Shown here in pieces: positions 15,881 to 24,749 of a stretch of DNA of 34,597 bases. The translations under genes were made by a program, and so were the position numbers. The number at the start of each line of letters is the position of its first letter. Within the stretch, counting starts at the first letter, position 1. Under the pieces are notes generated by a model. That model was not told the origin of the DNA and searched no databases. It saw nothing but the letters and a program-made list of their open reading frames with translations. Source of the stretch: an uncultured Eubacterium sp. Its GTDB lineage: Bacteria; Bacillota; Clostridia; Lachnospirales; Lachnospiraceae. The stretch spans positions 1-34,597 of the forward strand of contig CANDMI010000040.1 in NCBI GenBank assembly GCA_947385775.1. Direction: 5' to 3'.

Positions 15881-17653
15881 TTAGCAATAATTACGTATCA
15901 CCACCTGAACGCTTTCCCTTCCCTGATAAGAATTGATGGACGGGTCATATGTAAAGGAAAAACGGATATCCTGCGGCGCGCCATGAAACAACGCCTCGAC
16001 CTGCGCATCCGAGAATTTTCCACGCAAAAAACTTAAAAAATCATTGATATCCCCAAAGTAAACGGCATCTATAGCGCCATTTTCCCCATCCTCTAATAAA
16101 AGCTTTAATACATTTTTATTTTTTCCGATGATCGCACAGCGCAGCGGATGCACATCCCGCACGGCAAACACCGGTTTTTCATTTCCCTTTCCAAAAGGCT
16201 CCAAGCACTCAAATTCCCGCAGCAAGCTTAAATGGATATAATACAGGGGCATTGGAACGTCAATATGTACTTTTTCTATAAAATCTTCCTCTGTCAATGC
16301 GCAATTCCTGTTCAGCTCCTGCCGAAACCGGCTGATATTTTCTTTTTCTATCGAAAACCCCGCCGCCATCGGATGCCCGCCAAACCGGGTCATTAAATCA
16401 GCGCATTTTGTCATCTCTTCATACATTGAATAAGCTTCGATCGAGCGCCCAGAGCCTTTGGCTCCTCCATCCTCTGCATCCGTTACCACAAATACCGGTT
16501 TATGGTACTGCTCCCTGATCCTTCCAGCAATAATGCCTGCCAAGCTTTCGTGGCATTTTGGCAGATATACGACCATGACCTTATCCTTGTCCATGCCAAA
16601 GCGCCCGATCAATTTCTCCGCTTCTTTTAACCATTTTAACGTCAGCTCCTTACGCCTTGCGTTCATCTCCACCAGCTCTTTGGCAAGCGCCGAGGCTTTT
16701 TCCAAAGACGTTTCCATCAAAAGCCGCAAGGAGCGAAGCGCGGTGTCCAGCCTGCCGCTGGCATTGATGCATGGCCCTAACACAAATCCAAAATGCCAGG
16801 ACTTAATCTGCTCCCGTTCCAGCTTATTTTGCTGTATCAGCGCCAAAAGCCCTGGGTTATCCGTGCGATGAACCGCTTCCAGCCCTAATTTTACAAGCAG
16901 CCTGTTTTCCCCGGTAAGCTCCATCACGTCGCCTACCGTGGCAAACGCCACATGCGCGATCATCTCAAAGCTTAAAGACACGTCAAAGCCCATATATTCA
17001 TACAATACCTGGATCCACTTCCATGCCACCGCCGCCCCGCATAATCCCTTATATGGATATTCGCAGTCTTTTTGCTTTGGATTTATGACCGCGTCCGCCT
17101 TTGGCACATGGTAAGTCTTTTCACCGGACGCTTCGCTTGTAAAAGGCACTTCATGATGATCCGTAACGATAACAGTAAGCCCCGCTTTTTTGGCGTAATC
17201 AATTTCTTCGATTGCGGAAATGCCATTATCACAAGTAATAATAGTATCAATCCCATCCTCCAACGCTTTATCGATCATACTGCTTCGGATGCCATAGCCG
17301 TCATGGATACGGTCTGGTATCATATAATCCGCCCTAGCGCCGCAGGCCGACAGCCCGGTATACAAAATATAGCTGGCATTTACGCCGTCAATGTCATAAT
17401 CCCCGATAATCCGCATTTTTTTATGTTCCGCGATCTTTAACGCCGCAATCTTGGCCCCTTTGACCGCATCCTTTAACAGATGCGGGTCATGCAGCCCCTT
17501 CGGGGAGCAGGAAAGATAATCGGAAATTGCCTCATCCCCGATAATGTCCCTGTTTCGAATAATTCTTGCCGTAACCTGGTCAATCCCGAATTTCTCCCCG
17601 ATTGCCTTAAAATCTGCTTTTTTTGCAGCCACATACCATTTTTGCTTTCTCAT
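15881..17653 (-). CDS. recJ: Single-stranded-DNA-specific exonuclease RecJ
   Basis: The 590-residue 5'-3' exonuclease acts in recombination, mismatch repair and base excision repair. DHH phosphoesterase motifs are intact: GDYDIDG (84-90), CDNG (141-144) and TDHHE (164-168). The DHHA1 domain carries KGSGRSIEAYSMYE and RFGGHPMAAGFS. A C-terminal OB-like region follows (about 455-590). The length is typical of Firmicute RecJ. The gene follows the SleC-like gene by 14 nt and is probably co-transcribed with it. The ribosome site is AGGGG, 8-9 nt before the ATG. Confidence 0.95.
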   Translation of the reverse strand: MRKQKWYVAAKKADFKAIGEKFGIDQVTARIIRNRDIIGDEAISDYLSCSPKGLHDPHLLKDAVKGAKIAALKIAEHKKMRIIGDYDIDGVNASYILYTGLSACGARADYMIPDRIHDGYGIRSSMIDKALEDGIDTIITCDNGISAIEEIDYAKKAGLTVIVTDHHEVPFTSEASGEKTYHVPKADAVINPKQKDCEYPYKGLCGAAVAWKWIQVLYEYMGFDVSLSFEMIAHVAFATVGDVMELTGENRLLVKLGLEAVHRTDNPGLLALIQQNKLEREQIKSWHFGFVLGPCINASGRLDTALRSLRLLMETSLEKASALAKELVEMNARRKELTLKWLKEAEKLIGRFGMDKDKVMVVYLPKCHESLAGIIAGRIREQYHKPVFVVTDAEDGGAKGSGRSIEAYSMYEEMTKCADLMTRFGGHPMAAGFSIEKENISRFRQELNRNCALTEEDFIEKVHIDVPMPLYYIHLSLLREFECLEPFGKGNEKPVFAVRDVHPLRCAIIGKNKNVLKLLLEDGENGAIDAVYFGDINDFLSFLRGKFSDAQVEALFHGAPQDIRFSFTYDPSINSYQGRESVQVVIRNYC

Positions 17654-17667
17654 TTGTTTATCCCCTA

Positions 17668-18930
17668 TTATGCCAGCTCCGCGATCCTGGACACTCCGAC
17701 ATAAATTTCTGAAATTTTATACCAGGTCCGAAAATCCACAACCCCCGTAACCGGAAGCCCAAACACAGCCTGGAACTTCTCCACCGCCGCTTTCGTATTC
17801 GGGCCATATATCCCGTCCGCGGTAATCGTCATCAATGCAGGGTAAGCCTTTGCGATCCGGTTTAGCTGCTCCTGCATCTGGCGCACCTTGCTGCCGGATG
17901 AGCCAATCGTCAAATTCGTGCCAGGCCAGGAAGCCGGTATCCCGGAAATCTCCTCTGCGGTATTGATATACATATCGCTTCCATAGTAATAGCGCAAGAT
18001 CTCAATCGTGGAATAACCCTGGTCGCCTAAATACTTTGAACCCCACTGTGTCATCCAGTTCGGGCAGGAAACCCGCTGGCCATCGCAATACTGCGTCAAT
18101 ATCGGCTGGCGGACGTTCGGCCTAGATAGATAATTTTGAAACATTTCGTCCACGATCAGCGAAATATTGGAAAAAATATTTCGTCCATAAGACCATTTCT
18201 GATCAAACGCGGTAGACGAGGTGATCGTAAAGCTGTATCCTTTATTCCGATACCACTCAGTGTAAACCCGGTTCATCGTAAACGACATGATCGCAAGCAC
18301 ATTCGCCCGAATCGTCGCGTCCGGCCAGGTTGCATAGATTTCACTGGAAGCGACGTTTTTAATATAGTCCTTATAACGGATATAATAATTGGTCGCGGTA
18401 TTGTCCGTTGGCGCCCCGTCATGAACCACCACATATTCCGGCACAACGATCCTGCTAAGTACAATCTCCCCGCTTTGGCGGACAGGCTTGATCTCCGCTT
18501 CTTCCATTTTCGGCGGAAAATTACCGAATAATGTGTTGGCAGGGATTACAATATCATCCGGCCACCTTTGCGGCGCGCCGACTGGCATCAAGCGGATATC
18601 CTGCACAGCTGTAGCTTCCGGCAATACCTGAATGCCCGTAATCGTGACCGGTTCGTAGCCTTCCGCCGTAATATGCAGCGTATACTGGGCATAAGGCTGA
18701 GTTTCAGATGGCTCCATGCTATAGTCCAGCGCCGGAGTCTTTAATTCCACCTGCCCGGTCTGCCCGGACTCATCTGTCGTTAACGTCTCAAATGTGCTGT
18801 CCGGCTCTCCCGTATAGGAAATCTCAATCTTTGCGTCCGGGATTGGATCATTGTTGATCCTGGATTCCACACTTGTTTGCAGCCTTCCTACATCTGGCAT
18901 ATCTGCCTGCATTTGATATATACTTTTCAT
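17668..18930 (-). CDS. sleC: SleC-like spore cortex-lytic enzyme
   Basis: The 420-residue protein has the three-part layout of clostridial SleC. An N-terminal beta-rich pro-region (about 10-116, GRLQTSVES...IRLMP) is followed by a SpoIID-type lytic transglycosylase domain (about 160-325) and a C-terminal peptidoglycan-binding domain (about 340-410, SSGSKVRQMQEQLNRI...DGIYGPNTKAAVEKFQ). The catalytic segment IKNVASSEIYATWPDATIR holds the conserved Glu (about 197), and the YCDGQRVSCPNWMTQWGS segment is characteristic. SleC cuts cortex peptidoglycan during germination after Csp-mediated activation. No csp gene is in the window. The start is uncertain: ATG 18930 lacks a well-spaced ribosome site, and GTG 18936 (AGAGGG 12 nt upstream) is an alternative. 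Confidence 0.75.
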   Translation of the reverse strand: MKSIYQMQADMPDVGRLQTSVESRINNDPIPDAKIEISYTGEPDSTFETLTTDESGQTGQVELKTPALDYSMEPSETQPYAQYTLHITAEGYEPVTITGIQVLPEATAVQDIRLMPVGAPQRWPDDIVIPANTLFGNFPPKMEEAEIKPVRQSGEIVLSRIVVPEYVVVHDGAPTDNTATNYYIRYKDYIKNVASSEIYATWPDATIRANVLAIMSFTMNRVYTEWYRNKGYSFTITSSTAFDQKWSYGRNIFSNISLIVDEMFQNYLSRPNVRQPILTQYCDGQRVSCPNWMTQWGSKYLGDQGYSTIEILRYYYGSDMYINTAEEISGIPASWPGTNLTIGSSGSKVRQMQEQLNRIAKAYPALMTITADGIYGPNTKAAVEKFQAVFGLPVTGVVDFRTWYKISEIYVGVSRIAELA

Positions 18931-19036
18931 ACACACACAACACTTTTTCCCTCTTACCATTAGCATATGCAAAGCTACGGCTTTGTTTCCTGCAACCGCA
19001 GGATTTTTTTATGCCGGACATATTTGAAAAAACGAT

Positions 19037-19723
19037 TTAACTGTTTTCCATACTTTGAATCCGTATCATATCCTTGACCGCCTCTGCCTGGCGGCGGATA
19101 TGGTTTCGCATGATATCCTTTACCGATTCCTTGTTGCGCTGTTTTAACGCGGTTAAGATCTCCCTATGCTCACGGATTAAATCCGGGTAATTTTTTTTAT
19201 CCTTTAAATATTCAATCCGGTAACGGTATATCTGTTCTCTTAAGTTATTCAAAACGATGACCAGCTTCGGGTTATCCGTGGCTTCATAAATAATGTCGTG
19301 AAACTCCACATCGTATTCGGCGATTTTTTTCAGATCCCCTTCCTGGATGGACGACTCAAATTTTTGGATTGTCTGCGTAAGCTCGGTAAGCTGGCGGCCA
19401 TTGATCTTATCACATGCCGTCTCCACCGCAAGCCCGTCTAACACTTCACGGATTTCCAAAACGTCTTGCATATCCTTTTCCGTCATTGCCGCTACCTGCG
19501 CGCCTTTTCTTGGAACCGTGATCGCAAGCCCCTCGTTTTCAAGTTTACGGATCGCTTCCCGCACAGGCGTCCTGCTAACGCCCAACTCCGACGCAAGCTG
19601 TAGCTCCATCAGCCGTTCTCCAGGCTTTAACCTCCCCTGTAAAATTGCGTCACGTAGTTTATGAAAAACGATTTCCCGCAGCGGCAGGCATGCTTCCGAA
19701 TTTAATTTCAGCTCCTCTGACAT
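19037..19723 (-). CDS. GntR/FadR-type transcriptional regulator (FCD domain)
   Basis: The 228-residue protein has an N-terminal winged helix (about 15-80: LRDAILQGRLKPGERLMELQLASELGVSRTPVREAIRKLENEGL). The all-helical FCD effector domain follows (about 85-220), with the metal-ligand pattern EYDVEFHDIIY and a late HREIL. The effector is unknown. It follows ispE by 60 nt in an apparent operon whose promoter carries a TGTATACA palindrome, a typical core for GntR regulators, so autoregulation is likely. ATG 19723 is preferred (GGGGG 8 nt upstream) over a GTG 36 nt earlier that has no ribosome site. Confidence 0.9.
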   Translation of the reverse strand: MSEELKLNSEACLPLREIVFHKLRDAILQGRLKPGERLMELQLASELGVSRTPVREAIRKLENEGLAITVPRKGAQVAAMTEKDMQDVLEIREVLDGLAVETACDKINGRQLTELTQTIQKFESSIQEGDLKKIAEYDVEFHDIIYEATDNPKLVIVLNNLREQIYRYRIEYLKDKKNYPDLIREHREILTALKQRNKESVKDIMRNHIRRQAEAVKDMIRIQSMENS

Positions 19724-19783
19724 TTTACGCCCCCATTTTTCCGAAACAACAACTTCCACAACCAGTTCAAATATAATTACGTT

Positions 19784-20650
19784 TTAAACATTAAATACCG
19801 TCGTTACATAAATCTGCCTAGCTAACCCGCTGGTGCGAACTGCGTCCGCCGCTTTCTGCGCTTCCTGGCGCTTTTCGAACAATGCAAACACCGTTGGCCC
19901 GCTGCCGCTCATCATCGCATGGATGGCGCCATGGGAGGCAAGATTTTCCTTGATCTGCGTGATCACTGGATAGGCTTTTACCGTAACTTCTTCTAACAGG
20001 TTGCCCATAGATAGCGCCATCTGTTTTAAATCCTGCCGCTCAATGCCCGTTATCAGCCTGTCTATATCCGGGTGCGCCATCTGTCCGTCTAGATGCAGGT
20101 TTTCATAGACCCATTTTGTAGAAACGCTGACCGCGGGCTTTGCCACCACAACCATACAACGCGGCATCGCAGGCAGCCTTGTGAGCTTTTCTCCAATCCC
20201 TTCGGCTAACGCCGTGCCGCGCATTAAGCAATATGGCACATCCGCCCCCAAAGTCAGCCCCCGTTTTGCCATCTGCTTATAAGACATCTTTAATCCATAC
20301 ATCTGGTTCATGCCGTATAACACAGCTGCGGCATCCGTACTGCCCCCCGCCATGCCGGCGCATACCGGGATACGCTTTGTGATATTGATATGTATGCCCT
20401 CTTTTATCCCAAATTCCTGCATGAGCAAATCCGCAGCCCTGTAAGCGATGTTATTTTCATCCCTTGGAAGGAATTTCATATTGGAAGTGATCAAAATGCC
20501 AGGCGCGCGTGTTTTTTGCATTTGCACACTATCGAATAAATGTATGGTCTGCATGACCATGCGCACAAGATGATAGCCATTTTCCTGCTTGCCGACCACA
20601 TCCAGGCCAAGGTTGATCTTTGCAAGCGCCTTTAACCGTATCTCATCCAT
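19784..20650 (-). CDS. ispE: 4-diphosphocytidyl-2-C-methyl-D-erythritol kinase
   Basis: The 288-residue GHMP kinase phosphorylates CDP-ME in the MEP pathway of isoprenoid synthesis. It begins with the signature KALAKINLGLDVVGK containing the conserved Lys11. The ATP-binding motif is PVCAGMAGGSTDAAA (95-109), LGADVPYCL holds the catalytic Asp, and SGSGPTVFALF is the third GHMP motif. In the ATP motif Met replaces the more usual Leu and Thr the usual Ser, both mild changes. The start at 20650 follows GGGAGGAAAATAAAT. It is the first gene of an operon with the GntR regulator. Confidence 0.95.
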   Translation of the reverse strand: MDEIRLKALAKINLGLDVVGKQENGYHLVRMVMQTIHLFDSVQMQKTRAPGILITSNMKFLPRDENNIAYRAADLLMQEFGIKEGIHINITKRIPVCAGMAGGSTDAAAVLYGMNQMYGLKMSYKQMAKRGLTLGADVPYCLMRGTALAEGIGEKLTRLPAMPRCMVVVAKPAVSVSTKWVYENLHLDGQMAHPDIDRLITGIERQDLKQMALSMGNLLEEVTVKAYPVITQIKENLASHGAIHAMMSGSGPTVFALFEKRQEAQKAADAVRTSGLARQIYVTTVFNV

Positions 20651-20720
20651 ATTTATTTTCCTCCCAAATTCCTGATATTCGCAACCCACAGCAGATCTTC
20701 CCGCAGGCGGCAGGTTTTTT

Positions 20721-20762
20721 GTATTATGTATACAATATACACACTTTACGATAAAAAGTCAA
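20721..20762 (-). promoter_or_regulatory. ispE-gntR promoter with overlapping palindromic operator
   Basis: On the minus strand TTGACT (20757-20762), a 17-nt spacer and TATATT (20734-20739) form a good sigma-A promoter. A palindrome centred on TGTATACA (20727-20734) extends over 20721-20740, with 8 of 10 positions symmetric. It overlaps the -10, where a bound repressor would block transcription. The GntR protein of the same operon is the obvious candidate. Confidence 0.7.
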
Positions 20763-20778
20763 TGCATTTTGGCTGCTG

Positions 20779-22101
20779 TCATTCGTAAAAAATATGGATG
20801 TGTATTTGCGCGCCGCTGTTGTTTGCATAGGTGGGGTTAAAGACATATCCGTTGATCTTTACAACGTTATCTTTAATTGTGATTTTTCCCAGGGCAGTAT
20901 CATTCCCGTTATGGTTTATGACATAATTGTCATTCACTAAAATCGCCGTTTTCGTGCTTGATGCGTATCCTCCGCCTTCTCGTATATTATCCTGGACATA
21001 CGCATATCGGACTTTGGTCTGCTCTGGTAAGGTGCAGGTATAATTCCAGTGCTTTGCATACGAGGTTTCATAAAAACTGGTAAATTCTTCCTCGTCCTGC
21101 AAATCGCCTTTTGGCCCATTGTTGCAGGAAAGCTCAATATCCGATTCAAACGGCTTTGTCTTTCCCTGTTTTTTCCCTTCCTCGAAGCCTTTTATATAAC
21201 TGATGGATTTATCATTTTCCCGCTTATCCGCAGCCTCCATGCCTGCTTTATAGCTTTCGGAATCTGGATTCACATGGCCATCCGCTTCTGTAATCCCTGC
21301 CTGCTTGCCTTCCTCTCTTTCTTTTTGGCATAATGTAAGAATGGAAGAACGAAGCTGTTCAAATGTTGCTGACGAACTAACGGATACTCCTTTGTCAGTA
21401 ATGGCGCCCGCCAATAAAGATTTTCCACTACTGACAGATGTAAAAGAATCGTTTACCTTTTTTTGTAAAGCGTCAAATTTTCCTTTCAGCTCATCATTCT
21501 GCCCTTCCAACGTTTCATTTTGCGTCTCCAGCCCCTCATTTTGTGTTTTTAAGTAATTTAGCTTGGCGCTGACGTTGGCTCTCGGATAGTTTTCCTTATC
21601 CGTCGTATCCGTCTGGCTGCCAATCCCAAAAAATCCTTTCAGCTTTTGCCAGGCATTTGCGACAAACGACAGCAACGATTTTTCTTCCGACGGGTCTTTT
21701 TTATCCTGGTATTCGGCTGACAGCTCCTCGCCCTTTCCAAGCTCCCGATTTTTCGTCACCTGCAAAAAATGCTCCTGCGCCTGCTCCCATGTTCCCTGAA
21801 TGTCATGCACGCAAATATAAAGCTCGCCGTCATACAGCGTATAATCGCCCGCGCTGTACGCCGTATTTTCATCAAACAAAACCGCGATCTTATCTGTTGC
21901 GTTGGATGTGATCACCGCCGCCTGGCTGTATGTTGTCGGCATGGCAAGCGCGCCTGCCGCAAACAGGGCAAAAATCGCTTTTTTCGCTCTATTGGTTTTA
22001 AAGCGGTCTGCGTTTTTCCAATTTGCTTTATTTTCATGATCGCTGTTTTGAAAAGCGCCATTTTCAGCGATACGGTTTCCTTTTATTCTGTTTTTTTCCA
22101 T
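20779..22101 (-). CDS. Exported coiled-coil protein with phage-tail-like modules
   Basis: I do not recognise this 440-residue protein as a named family. It has a long basic N-region with a signal-like hydrophobic stretch (about 39-62, ending YSQAA). Next comes a small module (about 76-116, YSAGDYTLYDGELYICVHDIQGTW) like the carbohydrate-binding modules of phage tail proteins and chitinases. A coiled coil (about 178-220) contains LETQNET/LEGQNDE repeats. The segment AITDKGVSVSSSATFEQLRSSI (about 233-254) resembles one common in Clostridia phage tail proteins. The C terminus (about 315-440) is beta-rich. It follows the 711-residue coiled-coil gene by 154 bp. A surface or adhesive role is an inference. 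The ribosome site is AAGGAG. Confidence 0.7.
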   Translation of the reverse strand: MEKNRIKGNRIAENGAFQNSDHENKANWKNADRFKTNRAKKAIFALFAAGALAMPTTYSQAAVITSNATDKIAVLFDENTAYSAGDYTLYDGELYICVHDIQGTWEQAQEHFLQVTKNRELGKGEELSAEYQDKKDPSEEKSLLSFVANAWQKLKGFFGIGSQTDTTDKENYPRANVSAKLNYLKTQNEGLETQNETLEGQNDELKGKFDALQKKVNDSFTSVSSGKSLLAGAITDKGVSVSSSATFEQLRSSILTLCQKEREEGKQAGITEADGHVNPDSESYKAGMEAADKRENDKSISYIKGFEEGKKQGKTKPFESDIELSCNNGPKGDLQDEEEFTSFYETSYAKHWNYTCTLPEQTKVRYAYVQDNIREGGGYASSTKTAILVNDNYVINHNGNDTALGKITIKDNVVKINGYVFNPTYANNSGAQIHIHIFYE

Positions 22102-22255
22102 TTTATAACGCTCCTTTTTGATTTTAAATTTTATTTCTCTTTTTTTGTGGATTTTCTGTTCTATATTTTTAATCTAGTTTTATTATTTCTTGATACAAGC
22201 TTTAATTTATTAATTTATAACTTAATTTCTCGTTCTCCCTCCTTTGATACGACCT

Positions 22256-24391
22256 TTATCTCTGCTTATACACATGAATGGAAACGATTTCAATATTTCT
22301 GGCAGGCTTGTTTGTGAATGTAATAAAAAGGCTGTCGCCGCTTGTGGAAAACGCGGCATGTGACGGCAGTTTATCCGGGCTTTTAAAATCTATTACAATC
22401 GCTGTGCTTGCATCGTCTAAATCGATCTGGTCTTGCTCTGTCACAAGCGGTATCTGGTAAGCATACGCCGAGCCGCTTTCCTGATAAGCGTATGCGTTTT
22501 CTTTTTCCGTAGATGCGTCCGCTAATAAGGTAATGTCCGCAAGCCACTTTTCTTTTTCCAACTCCCCTACGCGCGCCCTTGCGTCCGTTAGATCCGTATG
22601 GATATTCGTAACGCCTTCTTCCAGAGTTTTTGCGCCGCCGACATTTTTTAACGCATCCAATAAACCGCTTAGGCCATTGGAAGAAAGGATTTTCACGATC
22701 GAGCCGATCTTTTCAAAAATCGTATCCCCTTCGATCTTTCGAGCTGTTTCTTTATCGCCGATCAACGCATTTGTCTCGTCCACCCTGGATTGCAGCTTTT
22801 TATCCTCCTCCTCTCTAATCTTTTGCTCCTCCTTTAACATCTGTTCCTGTTTTTGCGCCTGGTCTTTTAACTGCTGCTCCTGTCTTTGCGCCTGGTCTTT
22901 TAACTGCTGCTCCTGCTTTTGCGCCTGGTCTTTTAACTGCGAGCCTTGCTGCTGGGTTTGCTGCTGTATCTGTCTGTCCCATTCCTCGTCCTTTTTTTCC
23001 TGCTGTATTTTAAACTGCTCCAGCTCCTCTCCGTTTTTATTCAAGGACTGCTCCAGCTCCTTGACAGACTTTTCAAACGCCGTATCCTGATTTTTGTTTT
23101 CTTCCTTCAATTCACCCACCAGTTTATTCAATTCCTGAATGGCGGCGGTATAAGCTTTGTCATTTCCCGCAAGCACGTCTACAAATTCCGCAACTGTCAT
23201 ATTGGCTGTAGATGCCTTTTGCGACTGTAGCGCGCTTCCATCCGCGGTTACCTTTTCCAGGTCTTTGTTGACAACCATAATGGATTTTGTCAGCTCCTTT
23301 GTCACAGAATTAATTTCCGTGATCAGACGGTTTATTTCCTGGATGTCATGCTGCATTGTAGATAAATCCGCCGTTTTTTCGTCATTCCACGTTTTTAATT
23401 CCAAAATACGGGCCGTCAGCTCATTTACGGATGACTTTACCAGATTGATATTTTCAGAAAGCTCCTCTGTCTTTTCTATCAGCTCTTTTGCGGCTTGCTT
23501 TAAAATCTTTTCCTGTAATTTTTCCGCCTGGGCTTTCGTCAGGTAATTTTTTGAGGATGATTTTATGTTTTTTTCTAATTTTGCCGCCATCTGCTTGGAA
23601 AGTTTTTCGATCTCTTTATCTGTCATAGACTTTGCAGAGGATTTCACAAGCTTTTCGATATGCAGGGAATTTTTTATTTTTTCCAGATCCTGGCTTGTCC
23701 ATTTTGCCGAGCTGTTTTGCAGCTGTGACTGTAAATCTTTGGAAAGCCGCTGCCTTAGCTGCTCCATCATGGCGTTTTTCTCCTGCGCAGAAAGCGTGCG
23801 GTTTACGTCTACCGATGCAAGCGCCGCGGTTATGGACTGATCTAACATGCTGCGGATTTCCGCTTTTTGCTTTTCCGTTAACGCCTCGCTGCCTGATTCC
23901 CCTGCGCCTTCCCGTAAATCCTGCCCTCCTGGCAAGGTCTGTTTTTCGGATAACGCTTCCTCTTTCGCCTGTTCCTTAGAACCGCGTTCCTTAGACGAAC
24001 GTTTTTTAGACGCAAGCTCCTTGGAAACGAACTCTTTTGCCACCGTACGTATCTCTTTTTTTGCCAGCTTTTTGACCTCGCTGCCTGGCTCTGTAACCGT
24101 TTCATAGATCCTCTCGCCCGTCAGCTCCTTTTCCACCGACTGGCTGACCATATCCGCCAAAATCTCTGTGCGTATCGTGTCCAATACATCTTCACTAATC
24201 TCATCGGATATCTGCTGAATGCGTTCCGGCGATATCACCGCCGTCCCCACTTCCGTAGACGCTTTTGTTTTATCCGTACACAAATATATGACAGCCACAA
24301 CCGCCGCTAAAACCGCGAAAAGCGCAAGGACAACAAACGCCACCTTCTTTTTATCAATCTCCCCATATTCATATTCGCCTTCCTGCTGCAT
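22256..24391 (-). CDS. Membrane-anchored long coiled-coil protein
   Basis: The 711-residue protein has a short acidic cytoplasmic N terminus, one membrane helix (about 17-37) and then a very long, mostly helical extracytoplasmic region rich in Lys, Glu, Gln and Ser (about 50-600). A basic KRSSKERGSKEQ patch lies near 130-145. Three 11-residue repeats of LKDQAQKQEQQ type lie near 484-516, a hendecad coiled-coil pattern. The C-terminal part (about 610-711) has a short Tyr/Ala-rich stretch and ends in a beta-rich domain with ITFTNKPARNIEIVSIHVYKQ. I do not recognise the family. It is upstream of the other exported coiled-coil gene, and the two may form one surface structure. The start has AAAGGAGG. 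Confidence 0.75.
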   Translation of the reverse strand: MQQEGEYEYGEIDKKKVAFVVLALFAVLAAVVAVIYLCTDKTKASTEVGTAVISPERIQQISDEISEDVLDTIRTEILADMVSQSVEKELTGERIYETVTEPGSEVKKLAKKEIRTVAKEFVSKELASKKRSSKERGSKEQAKEEALSEKQTLPGGQDLREGAGESGSEALTEKQKAEIRSMLDQSITAALASVDVNRTLSAQEKNAMMEQLRQRLSKDLQSQLQNSSAKWTSQDLEKIKNSLHIEKLVKSSAKSMTDKEIEKLSKQMAAKLEKNIKSSSKNYLTKAQAEKLQEKILKQAAKELIEKTEELSENINLVKSSVNELTARILELKTWNDEKTADLSTMQHDIQEINRLITEINSVTKELTKSIMVVNKDLEKVTADGSALQSQKASTANMTVAEFVDVLAGNDKAYTAAIQELNKLVGELKEENKNQDTAFEKSVKELEQSLNKNGEELEQFKIQQEKKDEEWDRQIQQQTQQQGSQLKDQAQKQEQQLKDQAQRQEQQLKDQAQKQEQMLKEEQKIREEEDKKLQSRVDETNALIGDKETARKIEGDTIFEKIGSIVKILSSNGLSGLLDALKNVGGAKTLEEGVTNIHTDLTDARARVGELEKEKWLADITLLADASTEKENAYAYQESGSAYAYQIPLVTEQDQIDLDDASTAIVIDFKSPDKLPSHAAFSTSGDSLFITFTNKPARNIEIVSIHVYKQR
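22850..22940 (-). repeat. 33-bp tandem repeat inside the coiled-coil gene
   Basis: The core GCGCCTGGTCTTTTAACTGC recurs at 22855, 22888 and 22921, a 33-bp period, and encodes the 11-residue hendecads of the 711-residue protein. The units are almost identical at the DNA level, suggesting recent expansion. Confidence 0.85.
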
Positions 24392-24494
24392 ATGTTCCTC
24401 CTTTCTTTACATCCGTATGCTTTATATGAAAACGCCTCGTTATATTTTAACCTCCGGCTTCCCTGTAACGATAACGCTCCTCATTTAATTTTTA

Positions 24495-24656
24495 GTAACA
24501 GTTCAGCCATCGGCTGTAAGATGGGCGAATCATGCTTGCATGAATGAGCACGTCTCACAGTCGATGAGCGTAGCCCCGATTAAGAGCAAAGTTAGCTGCA
24601 AAGCTGCGGGAAAGCGCCGCAGGCGCCTCCTCGAATGGCGCGGGCTGAACGGTTAC
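24495..24656. repeat. Structured interspersed repeat, copy 2 (MITE-like)
   Basis: This 162-bp relative of the element at 3177-3340 lies in the same orientation in the divergent gap between the coiled-coil gene and the HlyC/CorC gene. Its ends are GTAACAGTTCAGCC and GGCTGAACGGTTAC, 13 of 14 complementary. Differences from copy 1 mostly keep the internal stems: ATCGGCTGT still pairs with ACAGTCGAT through a G-U pair, and the TCATGC/GCATGA and GCGCC/GGCGC hairpins are unchanged. There is no ORF. The 358-bp gap (24392-24749) otherwise holds only a weak -10 (TATAAT near 24729) before the next gene. Confidence 0.85.
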
Positions 24657-24749
24657 AATTTTTATAAGAAATGCTTTTCAAATCCTATATTTTTTGATAT
24701 ATTATTAATTGTTACAGACAAACTATCCATATAATGAAGAGGTGTTCCT

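Noticed and set aside
18976-19020. Hairpin TCCTGC-AACC-GCAGGA followed by T7 on the plus strand
   Set aside because: It looks like an intrinsic terminator, but it points right and no plus-strand gene lies upstream. It could only help the minus-strand GntR gene, where the T-tract is absent. Left unassigned.
22533-23090. Plus-strand Cys/Ser-rich ORF opposite the 711-residue gene
   Set aside because: It is the complement of Gln/Lys/Glu codons in the coiled-coil repeats. The apparent Cys-rich repeats are a by-product, and no start signal is present.
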